Source: Leucocoprinus leucothites
Taxonomy: Eukaryota > Basidiomycota > Agaricomycetes > Agaricales > Agaricaceae
Direction: 5' to 3'
Assembly: GCA_013368445.1 (NCBI GenBank)
Contig: JAACJO010000006.1
Coordinates: 1,364,001-1,428,000, forward strand
DNA length: 64,000 bases
Made by a program: the position numbers and the translations under genes. Shown here piece by piece: positions 47,997 to 61,388 of this stretch. Position 1 is the first letter of the stretch. Each line of letters begins with the position of its first letter. The notes under the pieces were generated by a model that was not told the DNA's origin, did not search any database, and saw only the letters and a list, made by a program, of their open reading frames with translations.

Positions 47997-49180
47997 TCAA
48001 ACGCTATCAAAGAACTCCGACACACCAAAATCCAACTCCAAACCCTCAATCATACCACCGACACCCAACGGCTTCACTTTCGGAAAACCCACGCCATCGC
48101 CTACACTCCCATCCTCAAATCCAGGAATAACGCTAATTGCCGTCGCACCTCCCTTCAAAACAGGTGTCAATGCAGCCCATTTGTCTGTTCCGATTTCTTC
48201 GGGGTGTGCTGAGATGTTGGGATTTGGGGGGAGAGGGGGTTGCATGAGGGAGAAGTAGTTTCCGAGGAGGGATGTTGAGAATGGGATAGGGAGGGAGGAG
48301 AGGAGGGGGATTCCGAGGAGAGGTTTGGCGGATGCGCTGAAGAAGGGTGTGGGTGTGGTGGTGGTGTTGGAGGTGGTTGGGTTGGAGACGGTGAAGCGGA
48401 AGGTGTCGTCTGGACCGGAGGTGTAGGAGAAGTTGGCTACTTGTTCTGTGGTAGGGAAGATGTTAGTGAGAGGGTGATGGAGGGAAGAGGATAACTGACT
48501 GGGTATGTTCCAGTTGCGACGACCTGATAATCGATGGAGATGCCTTAATGAATACCAGGGCGATTGATACTAAGTATGCAGGCGTACCGTTCTCAGCTGA
48601 TTCTTTGGAAGACACGTAAATCCTTGTGATTCGAAACGCAGGATCGTTATGTTCGTACTCCCATCGCCCAGGAATATAAATCAGCTCGTCGTCTATACAT
48701 AGTAGCGTACCACCACCGTTAATGTCAAACACGACCCACAAAGGAATGGACATGACATACATGGACCTACAAACGCCAGATTCCACGCGTAAGTAAACCA
48801 AACGGAGTAACTAAATCCATAACACTTACCAACAGGACTTTCAGAATACGACACAAGCTAGGTAAATAAACCGTCAACGTCGTAAACATGGACTCGATGG
48901 TATGTAAGCTCACCTGAACCAACGCTGGTCCACCGACAAATTGTCCACCCTGACTGAGTGCCTCAGTCTGATAAGGAGTCACCCATCCAGGAGGGAAATT
49001 GTTATTCGAAAGAAGTCCAGAGAGAACGAATATCCAAGTTGTGCCTTTTAACTTCCAGGGACTGTGGTAGGAGATAGTGGAGTGGTAGACCCGACGATGG
49101 CGCCGTCAGCGTTCAGTTGTGGCGTAGGCTAGATTTGATGGGAGGGGGACTTACGCTGGTACTGCTTTGATTCCGGACAT
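47997..49180 (-). CDS. conserved fungal protein, probable acetoacetate-decarboxylase-like fold, copy 2
   Basis: Paralogue of 34669-35833. It starts MSGIKAVPA, then PWKLKGTTWIFVLSGL, PYQTEALSQGGQFVGGPALV, DELIYIPGRWEYEHNDPAFR, ITRIYVSSKESAENG, RRNWNIP, VANFSYTSGPDDTFRFTVSN and a C-terminal half with SLMQPPLPPNPNISAHPEEI and GFEDGSVGDGVGFPKVKPLG, ending EFFDSV. Exon borders match copy 1. A Thr-rich insert (TTSNTTTTPTP) is absent from copy 1. The function is as uncertain as for copy 1; if enzymatic, a small organic acid or a lipid-like ligand would be expected from the barrel fold, but no catalytic residue is assigned. Confidence 0.65.
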
Positions 49181-49592
49181 CGTTGCTGGGGGTCACTTGA
49201 AGTTTGAGGTACCTAAATGAAGGGTGGGGGTGGGGAAGGTTCAATTCTGCATGCGCGAATATTTGACAGTTAGCTTGTATGAGTCTAGAAGTCTGATTGG
49301 TGTTCAATTTTCTTCCGCTTTCTACGTGCATTCTCAGGCTAAAGTAGACGGCGGCCGTCTCAAATCGGAGCCGAATCTAAGAAGTAAGAGAAAGGTTCTT
49401 TCTATGTCAGAACGGTGCATATGTCCTCAGCCGTGGTGCCCGCCGATGGGGATGCAATATCGCCGTGATCATACTAGGATGTTTATCAGGGTTGGGAAAG
49501 GTATGTGTATCCGATATGGTGTATAAATATATTGCAAACAGTACATACAATTCAGCACACCCGTGCTATTTTTTTCTCTTTCTTCGACTTCT
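49181..49592. other. intergenic, no gene seen
   Basis: About 410 bases between the start of ADC-like copy 2 and the stop of homoserine dehydrogenase. The plus-strand frame at 49224-49526 lacks protein-like composition. Confidence 0.5.
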
Positions 49593-50893
49593 TCAAACAA
49601 GTTTGAGAAGGTCGCCAAGAACACCCATAGCAGTAACAGCAGCACCCGCTCCAGCACCTTGGATAATCAACGGACGTGGGCTATATCTTTCCGTATGGAA
49701 CAGCATGATATTATCCGATCCACCTAGCGAAGTCGCAAATGGATGTGTGGTCGGGTACCTAACCATAGTCGTTAGTTCAAGCGTTGCGTATCCGGCAGAG
49801 AATAAATCGAAAATCAAGTAACGTACTTTTCCAAACCAGCTTTCACAACTCCACCCTGGACATCTACGACACCTACAAACCTCAACACATCCCCCTCCTC
49901 ACTCGCCTCTGTCCTTAACTTTGCAAATGACTCGTCGAATTCGGGTAAGCGAGAGATGAATTCGTCGCCGGTGGGGATACCTTCTAGTGCGGGAGGAATG
50001 AGAGAGGCGGTTTGTACGGATTTGAAGGATTGAAGGGTTGGGAGGGCGGTGGTGGTGGATGTATGGGAGAAGGCAGAGATGGTGCGTGAGAGGATGGTTA
50101 GTTTGCGAGCGACGTCGAAGCCGTTGAGGTCGTCTGCGGGGTGAGGCTCCTAGGTGGGATTGAGATTAGGGAGATGGGGAAGGGGGAAGTGTTGCGTACG
50201 GTGTAGCCCTTTTCGCGGGCGATGGAGACGACGGAGGAGAATGCGGGACCGTCGGGTTTGCCAGTTGAGAATTCGTTGAAGATGTAGCTCATTGTACCAG
50301 AGAATACACCTTCGATCTTGATAACCTGTGAACAGAAAAATCAGAGATCTTGTGTTAGAATCTAATTAGTACTGTACGCGTACCTTGTCTCCACTAGCGA
50401 CCAGCTCTTTTAAAGTGTTGATTATGGGTAATCCAGCACCAACGGTAGACTCATTCAAGAACTTTGCACCACTCTCCTTGCTCGCCTTGATAATATCCTG
50501 CCAAAGCTCCAACTCTCCAGAAAACGCCTTTTTGTTGGGTGTAATAACATTGAAACCCGCCCTCAGCCATGTGGGGTAGAGTGCAGCGACATCATCAGAT
50601 GAAGTGTTATCAACAATCGCGACACGTTTATTTTCGGCAACAAGCTGTTGCAACTGTGTCGTCAAAGCGCGTAGATCAGCAGAGTTTGGTGATGCCTTGA
50701 GAGCGAATTTCCAGTCAAAGTTGGGTTGGATGGGGGTGGATGGGTTGAAGAGAGTGCGTGTGGAAGACGAGAGGGAGATGAGAGAGAAGGGGGAGGTAGG
50801 TTGGGGGATGGAGAGGATTTGGTTGATGAGTTCTGAGCCAACGAGACCGACGCCGACAATGGCGATGTGGAGTTTGGATTGAGAGGTAGACAT
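49593..50893 (-). CDS. HOM6: homoserine dehydrogenase
   Basis: It catalyses NAD(P)H reduction of aspartate semialdehyde to homoserine in the threonine/methionine pathway. The start MSTSQSKLHIAIVGVGLVGS carries the Rossmann motif GVGLVGSELI. Then come NVITPNKKAFSGELELW, LNESTVGAGLPIINTLKEL and the family signature EGVFSGTMSYIFNEFSTGKP, with DDLNGFDVARKLTILSR in the substrate-binding part. It ends ATSLGGSDNIMLFHTERYSP and AMGVLGDLLKLV. Length (about 370 aa after removing three or four introns) matches yeast Hom6, a monofunctional enzyme without an aspartokinase domain. An in-frame ATG at 50941 would add a 16-residue basic, Ser-rich leader; the internal start at 50893 aligns better with the family. 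It is divergent from the KGD2 gene. Confidence 0.93.
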
Positions 50894-51723
50894 GGTTGAG
50901 CGAGGGAAGAAGGAGAGAGATCGGGAGATGATCGACGACATAAGAATTATGTTTATTTCATATATTTTATCTGCGAAGTGATTCCTATCGATGGTGTAAT
51001 TATTACTGAATGAGACTGCACGAGACTTGGGCCTGGCTTCTGCTCCAGGGTCAGTTACGCGAAACCAACACTTGTCCAACGCATCACTACTGCATCAGCA
51101 ATCCGAATCCCGATGCTGGGAAGACAAGTCCGGCAGAAACCATCAACAAAATTTGGCGGTTTATTTTTGGGCTACACGTCGACGAGACCGGGGTGTTACG
51201 GCTGTCTGGTCGTTAAAAAAAGTGCACTTGTACGTGAAGCGGCCTCCTGTAGGTGGCGTGCAGTAGGACGCATGCTCCGCGCCACTACTAATACTGCACC
51301 TGGGGGGTGCACAGAGCCCGGCTCGTCGGGGGAGTTGATATTCACGTTTCGTGATTGGCAGATCGGCATCGTCCAACCAATCCCGTTCCGGCTCGGATTT
51401 GTCGGAAACAGCACCAACGGAAAATACAAGCCCGACTTCCTAGTACCACATAGCGCGTATAGTTGAACAGAGCGTACTGTGAATGTGATCAGAGTGAATT
51501 AAACTGAAGTGTAGGGTTACGAGAAAACACGGAGTGGACTGGAAGGGGCGGAGACGAGGAAGACGGAGAGCCAAGCTAGGCCAAACAAATTACATCGGCT
51601 ACTGCTGGCAGAAGATAACTCTTCCTGACATTGCTCTCCTTGTTTCGTCTTTCTGCCCCTTGTCTCTCCGGAAGAGCCTCTCCATCCTCTCTGCTGCTTT
51701 CTCCGTCGCTCACAGCTTAACCA
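50894..51723. other. divergent promoter region between HOM6 and KGD2
   Basis: About 830 bases. No gene seen; several open frames on both strands lack protein-like content. Confidence 0.5.
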
Positions 51724-53558
51724 ATGCTTTCAAAACGGATCATTGCCGTTGCTCGGGGCCGCGGTCTCCTCCGTACCCAGAACCTCCACTCACCTGTCCT
51801 CTCAAAATCCTGGTACGTTGTGTTCTCGTCTCAAACGAGTCTGTATCTCAAAGGTCTATCAGGTCTCTTGCCGCTAGCCATGTCGCGCGCGCCCAATTCC
51901 ACTCCTCTCGTCTTTTGCAAGGTTCGTTCGTCCTTTCGGCTACTTCGGAATCGCGTATTTGAATGTTGACATCTGGCTTTCTTTGCAGAGGAGACGGTGA
52001 AAGTGCCCCAGATGGCAGAGTCTATCAGCGAAGGCACACTCAAGTCGTGGAACAAGCAGGTCGGCGATTCCGTTGCTGCCGACGAGGAAATCGCGACTAT
52101 TGAAACTGACAAGGTGAATTATATTTTACCTCGGTTCTCAGTTGGGTTTGCTAGACAGGGAATACTTTCCTACCTCTAGATTGATGTCTCTGTCAATGCG
52201 CCTACTGCTGGAAAAATTGTCAAGCTGTTGGCGAACGAGGAAGACACCGTCACTGTTGGCCAGGATTTATTCATCATTGAGCCGGGTGAGGCTGGTGAAG
52301 GTGTGTTATTCTGTTCCGTGTGCTCCCGTGGACTAACTAATTAGCGACGATTTATATCTAGCTCCGGCCGCGCCTGCTGCGAAAGAGGAACATCCCCCAG
52401 CTAAGGACGCCACAGAACCTGCAGACCAACAAGTTGACAAGTCCCTTCCTAAAGAACCGGCACCTTCATCCACCGAAAAGGTTCAGGACACAAAATCACC
52501 TGTGAAGGACAAGAAACCCGAGAAGAATACTGCAAAGGAGCCTAAACGCGAGGAAAAGAGTAAACAGGAGCCTCCTAAACCTGTTGCTGGCTCGCGTGGC
52601 GAGACGAGGGTACGTTCTCTCTCACAACCAGCTCTAGGACTTTTCTGACGTTCTGATTCAGGTGAAAATGAACCGAATGCGCCTTCGTATCGCCGAGCGC
52701 CTAAAGGAATCTCAAAATGCCGCGGCGTCTCTAACAACCTTCAACGAAATCGACATGTCCTCGCTCATGGAAATGCGGAAGAAATACAAGGATGCCGTTC
52801 TCAAAGAGCACGATGTCAAACTCGGCTTCATGAGTGCATTTGCAAAAGCATGTTCACTCGCGTTGCGTGAAATTCCAGCTGCGAACGCGTATATTGAGGG
52901 TGACGAGATTGTGTATCATGACTTTGTTGATTTGAGTGTCGCAGTCGCGACGCCCAAGGGCCTTGTTACACCTGTTGTGAGGAATACGGAAGGGATGAAT
53001 TTTGTGGACATTGAGAAGGAGATTTCGAGGCTTGGAAAGAGAGCGAGGGATGGGAAGTTGACACTTGAGGATATGGCGGGTGGTACGTTTACCATGTGAG
53101 TGCCGGTGTTTTGAATTTGTCCGCTGTTGGTGGCTAATGATTGGTTTGTATAGCTCAAATGGTGGCGTTTTTGGATCGCTTTATGGAACGCCTATTATCA
53201 ACTTGCCACAATCTGCTGTGCTCGGTGAGTATTTCTCTACGTCCACCTCCCCTGTCAACTTGTTACTCGGCAAAACAACTGACGTCATGAATTTTCTCCC
53301 CCTTTGCCATCTTCCACTGTAATAGGTATGCACGCGGTGAAGGACAAGCCTGTAGTCGTTGATGGTCAAATTGTGATCCGTCCTATTATGGTCGTTGCTT
53401 TGACATATGACCATCGTTTGTTGGATGGTCGGGAGGCTGTTACTTTCCTCGGTGCGTCCCTGTCCCTTCTATGTGCTCCACTTAATCTGAGTTTGTTTGG
53501 TGGTATAGTGAAAGTGAAAGAATATATTGAGGATCCTCGAAAGATGCTCCTTGCGTAA
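51724..53558 (+). CDS. KGD2: dihydrolipoyllysine-residue succinyltransferase (E2 of 2-oxoglutarate dehydrogenase)
   Basis: It transfers succinyl groups from lipoyl-lysine to CoA in the mitochondrial TCA-cycle complex. The basic start [17 protein letters not shown] fits a mitochondrial presequence. The lipoyl domain reads [20 protein letters not shown] through EIATIETDK, with the lipoylated Lys in ETDK and an intron immediately after it, then [18 protein letters not shown] long Lys/Glu/Pro linker follows, with no peripheral-subunit-binding domain, as usual for eukaryotic E2o. The catalytic domain runs from [20 protein letters not shown] to [18 protein letters not shown], the latter bearing the HxxxDG active site. 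It ends [12 protein letters not shown] at 53558. Introns are about 50 nt. It looks complete. Confidence 0.94.
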
Positions 53559-54786
53559 TTGGCCCGGACAGCTTAGTGTAGTGGTTGGCTTAAGTGGATC
53601 TTTCTTTTCTCCTTGTAATAGACGAGGATGAGGATGCTTAAAGTAGTAGGACAGTAACTTGCAGAGGGAATTGTCTTATCGTTGTCGTTGTGTGCGTATA
53701 GGTTTCCTTGTCTGTCTTGTTTATCCACTCTCCTTTAATATGCTTGGTTCTCTCTCTTGCTTTCACTGGCGACTGGCTTGAGGCTGAAGATTCGGAGGGC
53801 CGTCTCTTATGGTGCCTTCATAAGAACAGAAATTGAAATCCCTTGAAGGATCTGGATTCGTGGGGATTGACTGATAGCTCCAGTGGTGTAAGGTCATTCG
53901 GAGCAGTAGAGACAGCTCAACGTGTGCTTGTAGGAATAAAAATGCAACTATGCCATATGTATGTACCGTGATTATCGTGGTACATATTTTGGGTTCGAGT
54001 CATTCTCTTTGACTTGTGTGAGTACCCTATGAGTCACTGCGGATCCAGGGAGCTGTATTCAATGAGATAGAGAAGATAGTTGGGTTCTGATTTTGTGAGT
54101 GGGTTCTTATCGTTTTCGCTCCCGGAAGCTCCTTTGGGAAGGGGGGACCATGTGGTACGCTTGGAGGGGTTCGCGCGGTGAGGAACTGAACAGGAGGTCT
54201 GGATATCTTTGCCTGAGGGGCTTTGTTCAGGAAAATATGCAAAAAGACAGTATATTCTTCGACTTATTTTCCAACTATGAGGAATGGGATGCGATTTATT
54301 TCGTTGAATTGTGGTAGAGTTGAGAAGGACGGGGAAGGAAAGATCGGATCTGTTAGTCAGCGTCTTCGAGGGCTCGATTTAGTTCGACCCACAAGGTTCA
54401 TCATCATGATCAATTTACGTTACATACGGAGGCGGAATGCGGCATCTAGAAGCTGAAAACCGTTAGCTGGGAGTAATATTAACTTGAGTGTGTACCACCA
54501 CCAACTTACTCAGTCGACCAGCTACGTCGGACTTCTGTTTGCCCTTTGCCGCGTTGAGTCAATTCGTTTGTTTCTGGCTCTGACTCCTTTGTCTGTTTGG
54601 TTCTGTTCCTTCGGGTTTTGGATTTTCGGTTCCTCGTCTACCGGAAACTAGTTGAAAGTTGAAAGAGAGTCGGGCGGTTGTTTTTTTTGGTTTACAAAAA
54701 CCCTCTCGTTTTGCTCGAGGGTTCCCAGAATTCATACTCTTGATTCGTTCGCGCGAGGAAGCCCTTCAAAGTCAAAAAAAAAAAAC
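53559..54786. other. intergenic, 3' flank of KGD2 and promoter of the ABC transporter gene
   Basis: About 1.2 kb. No coding frame with protein-like content, repeat or RNA gene was recognised. A pyrimidine-rich stretch and an A-run (54771-54785) precede the ABC transporter ATG. Confidence 0.5.
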
Positions 54787-57700
54787 ATGCCGCGGCTCGA
54801 GTTTGAAATTTCTGTAGCGTTGGTGGGTTGTGTATTGGTTAGCTTGGTGGGCTTATGGATTACGAGGGAGAAGGAGGGGAGTGTCAAGTTGCCTGTGCAT
54901 GTTGGTGATGATGATAGCCTTGGTAATGGTAGTGGTGAAGGGGATCCGTTCGATGTGACGAAGCCTGAGGATGTGGTAGATGGATATCCTATTGACGAAG
55001 ATGGGTTTTGGAAACGGGTGAGTTTGGGTTTGTAGGTTTGGTTGTTCAGAAGGTTGTGAGCTGATTTCTTGGTATTAGATACGATGGTGGAAGCTCGTCA
55101 TATCGACACTGCTTGCTGTCGCTGTAGCTATCAACGCTTCTAGCCTCGGCTGGTCAATAACAAGCACCGACACCAAACGAATCCTCACCACCATCTTCGA
55201 AACCTTGTTCTCGCTTTACCTCTTAATCCTCGCTGGTCTATCAGTGAACCAACGCGATGTGGATTCACATACAAAATCGATTTTACACATCACTTCACTT
55301 GCTACGGCGGTCACAGGACTTTATTGCGTTGCTGGTATCATGCCAGGAACCCCTGTTTCGAATGTGAATGCGAGTGGAGGTGGTGGTGATGTACCATATG
55401 GGTTGTGGTACACGACATTTGCGATTTATGTTGTGGTGTTTGTGGTTTCGATTACGAGGCCGCTTGAGCCTAGGTTGTATTATCCTTCGGAGAGGATTTA
55501 TTCGGAGAAGACTATTATGGCTATCACTAATAAGGACGAGGAGAATGTTTGTGGTCTCGTTGGTGCGTTTTTTCTCTACGACTTTAATAATGTCTGGTCT
55601 TTTCACTCACTTTGCATTCCAGGCGCATCCATCTGGGGAACCTTACTATTCTCATATACCACCAAAGTCGTCATGCTCGGCAACGTCGCCGAAAGCTTAG
55701 ACATCGGCGACCTACCCATCGTCCCCGGGAACATGCGTGCCACCACCAATTTCGCAAAAATGAAAAGTGCAATGCGAGAGATCAAACTCCGAATCCGAAA
55801 CTGGTCACCGCCAGTGGGGTCTGGATGGAACTTAGCTTGGAGGTTACTTGTGGTTAACGCTTTGCCGTTTACGGGATTATTCCTTTTGGCTGCGGTTTCA
55901 GCGTTGTTGTTTTATACTCCTGCTGTGTTTTTGCAGAAGCTTGTGAAGTATTTGGAGCAGGATGGGGCGAGGGAGGATATGAGTTGGGGTTGGGTTTGGG
56001 TTATGGGGTTGTTTTTGTCGAATGTGATTACGTTCCTGAGTGGGTGTTCCTTCCTTTTTTTGTGCAGTTTTACTTCTTGCTGATACAGATCGTTAGTTAC
56101 GGGTCAGTTATGGTCATTGTCTACGACGACTATCCAAGTTCGTCTCCGTATCCAGATGAACTCTATCCTATTCGCAAAGACTCTTGTCCGCAAAGACGTT
56201 GCTTCATCGGCACCCTCGGCACAACAGCAAGAAGATGGAGCAAAGCCTAAAGCATCGGATGAAGGGGATGACAGGAAAGACGATGAGGACGATTTGTCGA
56301 CTAAAGCTCAAATCATGACTTTGATGACAACCGACGTCGACCGTGTCAGTGAATTTGCATGGCACTTGTTTTCACTCGTCGACTCGCCTATCGAGATTGC
56401 CATTGGAACCTTCTTCCTGTATCATCTTCTCGGTAAGTTCATGATCATGGGTTCTCTCCCTCTCCTATCTCGGGGGAGGGTTCCACAATACAGTTTTTTT
56501 TTCGGTACTAATAGGGTTACTCGGGCCTCGGTATCGTTAGGCGTATCTTGCTTCTTCGGTCTTGCCGTAGCCTGCTTATTTTTGCCTCTCAATCACCTTG
56601 CTGGTAAAATCGTTGTTGGTGCGCAGGAGAATCTGATGAAAGCTAGGGATGAGAGGGTTGCGTTGATGAATGAGGTATGCGGAATCTTTATGTTTCTATG
56701 GCGAAAATCACTCCGTCGCTCGGGGATGCTGATGATGAGGCATGTTCGCCGAATAGATTCTGGGTGGTATCAGGATGCTCAAGTTTATGGCTTGGGAACG
56801 CAATTTCGAGGCCCGCGTGCTTAAAGTTCGTGAAAAGGAATTAAAGTTCCAGAAATTGAATTATACAATTGAGGTGTGTGTTCGATCGGATGTGGAAGGT
56901 TTTGCGGTTGTTGCTGATGTATCTATCCTTCAATGTAGACATTATGGAATGCTATCTGGTAATGTCCCTTCCGAACGATAGGCTATACGTGACGAACTTA
57001 CGAGTGCATATAGGAACGGAAGCCCTATTCTCGTGACCCTCGTATCTTTCTGGCACTATGCCGTTGTCCGCAAGATGCCCCTGACCCCCAGTGTTGCTTT
57101 CACCTCGGTAAGTCGGGAGAGATTGGGGCCGTATCGTTGCCTTACTGACTTGCACATGTTGAATTAGATCATGGGTAATTACCTTTGTCGGCATTCTTTG
57201 GACACGATGCTGACCGAAAATTAGTCTTCACCGAGATGAAATTCGCTCTCAATGCCCTCCCCGAAACGTTCATCAATATGCTCCAAAGTTTGGTTTCGCT
57301 TCGCCGGATTGAGAAGTATCTTAATGGAGGCGAGGTCAAGGCTATCCCATCTTTAGACCGTCAAGACAAGATCATTGCGCTTCAGTCATGCACGCTCACA
57401 TGGCCTCAAGATCGATCTATGTCAAGTGCCGCTTCCTCTGTGGCATCGACCCCAAGACAGAAGTTCGTTTTGACCGATCTGACATTGAATTTCCCAGAAG
57501 GAGAGCTGTCGCTCGTTTGTGGTAAACTGGGTTCCGGCAAGACATTACTGTTACTGTCGTTGCTCGGTGAAGCAGATGTTTTGGCGGGACAACTGTTGTG
57601 CCCCCGATCTCCTTCAAATTTATTGGCTTCCTATGCGGAGAGCGTGATTACGAAGGATAAGTGGATTGTACAAGGATCGACGGCCTATGTCCCTCAGGCT

Positions 57701-60700
57701 GCATGGCTCAGAAATGCCTCTATTCGAGGTGTGTTGCTTTTGGCTTGTCTGTCAGACAAATAAGCTCACAAAACACTGTTAGATAATATCCTCTTCAACC
57801 TGCCGTACGATGAGGAGCGCTATCGCAAGACTCTCGAGGTCTGTGCGTTGCTGAGCGACCTTGACATATTGGAGGATGGCGACGAGTCTGAGATTGGGGA
57901 GCGAGGAGTGAGTTGCTCAGCGTGGTATATCTCGAGGCGATGTTGCTTATCATTAATTCTTAGGTTAATTTGTCCGGCGGACAGAAGGCTCGAGGTAAAG
58001 AATGCCTATATAGTTATGTATCTGCAGTTGTTAATGTGTCTATTCAGTTTCCCTGGCACGAGCGGTCTATTCTAGAGCTTCAATCCTTCTACTCGATGAT
58101 GTGCTTTCTGCTGGTTAGTTTTCTTAAAGATAAATATGAATCCTAGCTCACCTCATTCAAGTTGACGCACACACCGCTTTCCACCTTTACAACGAATGCC
58201 TCAAGGGCGAACTCATGCAGGGACGAACTGTTGTCCTCGTTTCACATCACGTCCAATTATGCGCGCCAGGTGCCAAATACATTATCGCACTCGACAACGG
58301 ACGCTTGCAGTTCGAAGGTAGTTCCGAGGCATTCCTCGCGTCGTCCATCATGAAAACACTTCTTCAATCAACGGATAACACACCGAAGACTGACGAAGAG
58401 GAGAAGGAGGAGCTTATCAAGGCAGAGGAGAAAGTCCTGGCAATGCCAGAGAAGAACGGTGAAACCAGCTCGGAAACCAGCTCTACTGTCATCGCACCGA
58501 CTCCAGCCGAGGTCAAGAAGGAACGAAAGGCACCACGAAAGCTCGTCGAGGAAGAAAAGCGTGCAATCGGTCGTATTAGTCGCGATATATGGGAGACGTA
58601 CATCTGGGCTTGTGGAGGTGGCTGGTACTGGACGATTTTCATGAGTATATTGATTGCGGCTTCGTTGAGTCCCGTGATCGAGAATGGCTGGCTCAGGTAT
58701 ATTTAAGAGATATCTAATCTTGGAAATTCGACTCTAACGCTTTATTAGATACTGGTCAGCAAGACCGGCGGATGAAGGCGCAAACAATCCTGTGTATTAT
58801 ATCACAGTATACGCGATCATCAATGGTGTTGGATTGGTCGTTTCAACTGTCCGTTGGTTCGTGTTATACAAAGGTTCAATTCATGCATCGACGGTGCTCT
58901 ACAAGAGACTCTTGGAGACAATACTATTCGCGAATATTCGTTTCCATGACACTGTTTCCCGAGGCCGACTCTTGAACAGGTTTGGAAAAGACTTTGAAGG
59001 TGCGCAGCTAGGATAGTCCCAAAGCTTCTGATAAGACTCAATGCCATTTGATAGGTATTGATAGCTCGCTCTCGGATAACTTTGGTAGAAGCATTATCTA
59101 TGGTTTATCTGCCACGACAACGTTGGTTACCGTCAGTGTTATCGGGGGGCCCCCTTTCGTCGTTGCGGCAGTGATTCTTGGTTTGATCTATTGGAACGGT
59201 ACGCTTATTTTCTTGCTCTCTGCTGCGCGTCCGAATGTTTGATCCAACGGACACAATATGATACAGTTGCTAAGGTTCGTCCTTCTGAGTGAATGCCACT
59301 TAGAGAAACTAAGTTCGTACCAGGTGTATGGTCAAACTTCTCGAGATATGCGACGACTCGGTATGGGGCATGATTTAAGGGCTTTCGTCATACTGACCCT
59401 CCTATCATCATAGACTCGGTTACTCGCTCTCCACTGTACTCTATTTATGGAGAGACTATTTCTGGAGTCACGATCATTCGAGCCTTTGGTGCCTCCTCAA
59501 AGTTCTTGCGGGACATGTTACGGTGTGTTGATACCGTAAGTTTCTTCCGTTTCTCGCAGTCATCAACGCTAAGGGTATGCAGAATTCAAACCCGTACTAT
59601 TGGATGTGGGGAGGTACGTTGGCTCTGCTCTGAGCTACCTATAACCAATTCGTGCTCTGATATCTCCTTCAGTTAACCGATGGCTCTCTGTACGCTTTAA
59701 CCTAGTATCTTCTGGTATCGTTGGTGCTACTGGACTAGTGTGCCTCGTGACACCGGGGATCTCAGCATCCTTTGCCGGTTTTGCTTTAGCATTCGCTTCT
59801 ACAATCACAGGCGACTTGTTATTCATGGTAATTACTCTCGATATGTCCATACCTTCCCCGCCTCTCATCACACGGAATTCAGGTTCGACGATTTGTTGGA
59901 CTTGAGCAATCGATGGTTTGTCGAGCGAGAACCAAAGGGCTTTCCTTTACTGACCTTTCCCACAGGTTGCTCTAGAACGGGTCAAGGAGTACTCAGAACT
60001 GAAACGCGAGCCTCCTGAATTCATTGAGCCCCGGCCTCCGGCTTCTTGGCCATCTCGTGGTGCCATCAAATGCGAAGACCTCGTCATTCGATATGCTGTG
60101 AGTGAATCCCCACAACCCGTCGACCCTTACTTGTGCCCTGATGTCTTGCGACAGCCTGATCTCCCAGATGTTCTCCACCATCTCAATTTCCAGATCAACC
60201 CAGGCGAAAAGGTCAGTCTTAGCAATGGAGTAAATTTGACTTGACCCTCATGTGATGCAGGTCGGGATTCTCGGGCGCACAGGCTCCGGAAAGAGCACAC
60301 TTGCCCTCTCATTCTTCCGCTTCGTGGAACCGACAGAAGGTCGCATATTGATTGACGATCTGGATACGAGCAAAATTGGGTTGACAGATCTCCGAAGTCG
60401 CCTAACCATCATACCTCGTGTGTATCTCTGGGCTACAGCTTGATCAACACCTCTGATGCATTCTGTAGAGGATCCGACCGTTTTAAGTGGGACTTTAAGG
60501 TCGACTTTGGATGTATTTGGCGAGTATGATGATGCGGACATCGTGAGTTTTCGAGAGTCCCTACTTCGTATCTCTCACAACTTGCTGCTTTTTTAGTACG
60601 AAGCATTGCGTCGTGTCCATCTCATACCATCGGCAGATACACCAGCTGAAGCTGCAGATGCAGTTAATGCCAATGTCTTCCGTGATCTAGACTCTGTTGT

Positions 60701-61388
60701 GTCGGAGGGCGGTGAGAATTTCTCCACTGGGTGAGCCTCCTCTTCCCTTATTTTCTGCCCTGATAATCTCATGTGAGGTCAGAGAGAAGCAGCTTCTGTG
60801 TATGGCAAGGGCCATTCTCAAACGAACAAAAGTATTGGTCATGGATGAGGTACGTGGGCACTTACTGGGGTTCACGAGATCAATCTCACTTACTTTGGAC
60901 ACAACAGGCAACAGCAAGGTGCGGAATTGGTTGTTGTCATGATGAGGCACGGCTTTTGATCAAAATCCAGTGTTGACTATGCAACCGATGAGCTGATTGG
61001 GAAGACGATCAGACAGTTCGTGTCTATCTTCATTGAATTAAAGACTAGATAACCAATTCATTCTCAAGGGAGTTCGCAGAGAGTACTATACTAACAATCG
61101 CTCACCGGCTGAGGACAGTCATTGATTATGACAGGGTAAGCTCAGACCTCAATAGCACTACAGATTTGGTTACATGATTCATCTTAGGTCATGCTATTGG
61201 ATGAAGGCCGAATTATCGAGTTCGACAAGTAAGCTACAGTCCCGTGATGTTGTGAATTACGTTGTTGAGCACTCACTGCTTGCAGACCCTCAACCTTACT
61301 TTCTGACCCAAGCTCCAAGTTCTACGCACTCTGTAAAGCAACTGGAAAAGACGAGTTTGTGATGCTTAAGAAAATGGCAGGCATATGA
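54787..61388 (+). CDS. ABC transporter, ABCC (MRP/YCF1-like) subfamily, full length
   Basis: A full transporter with layout TMD0-like N-terminus, TMD1, NBD1, linker, TMD2, NBD2. It starts [23 protein letters not shown]1 includes [20 protein letters not shown] and [23 protein letters not shown]1 has Walker [10 protein letters not shown]-loop [19 protein letters not shown], signature NLSGGQKAR and Walker [16 protein letters not shown], where Asp replaces the catalytic Glu as usual in ABCC. A charged linker follows. TMD2 includes [23 protein letters not shown]2 has [36 protein letters not shown], signature [15 protein letters not shown], Walker B VLVMDEATASVD and H-loop TIAHRLRTV. It ends KKMAGI at 61388. 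There are more than 20 short introns. Likely substrates are glutathione conjugates or drugs, in the vacuolar or plasma membrane. The middle exons at 56690-57190 are the least certain. Confidence 0.9.

Noticed and set aside
53985..54010. GGTTCGAGTC resembling a tRNA T-loop
   Set aside because: The flanking bases do not form a T-stem and no other tRNA arms are present.
54787..61388. Splitting the transporter into two half-transporters
   Set aside because: A continuous charged linker joins NBD1 to TMD2 and no stop or start context lies between, so a full ABCC transporter is the simpler reading.
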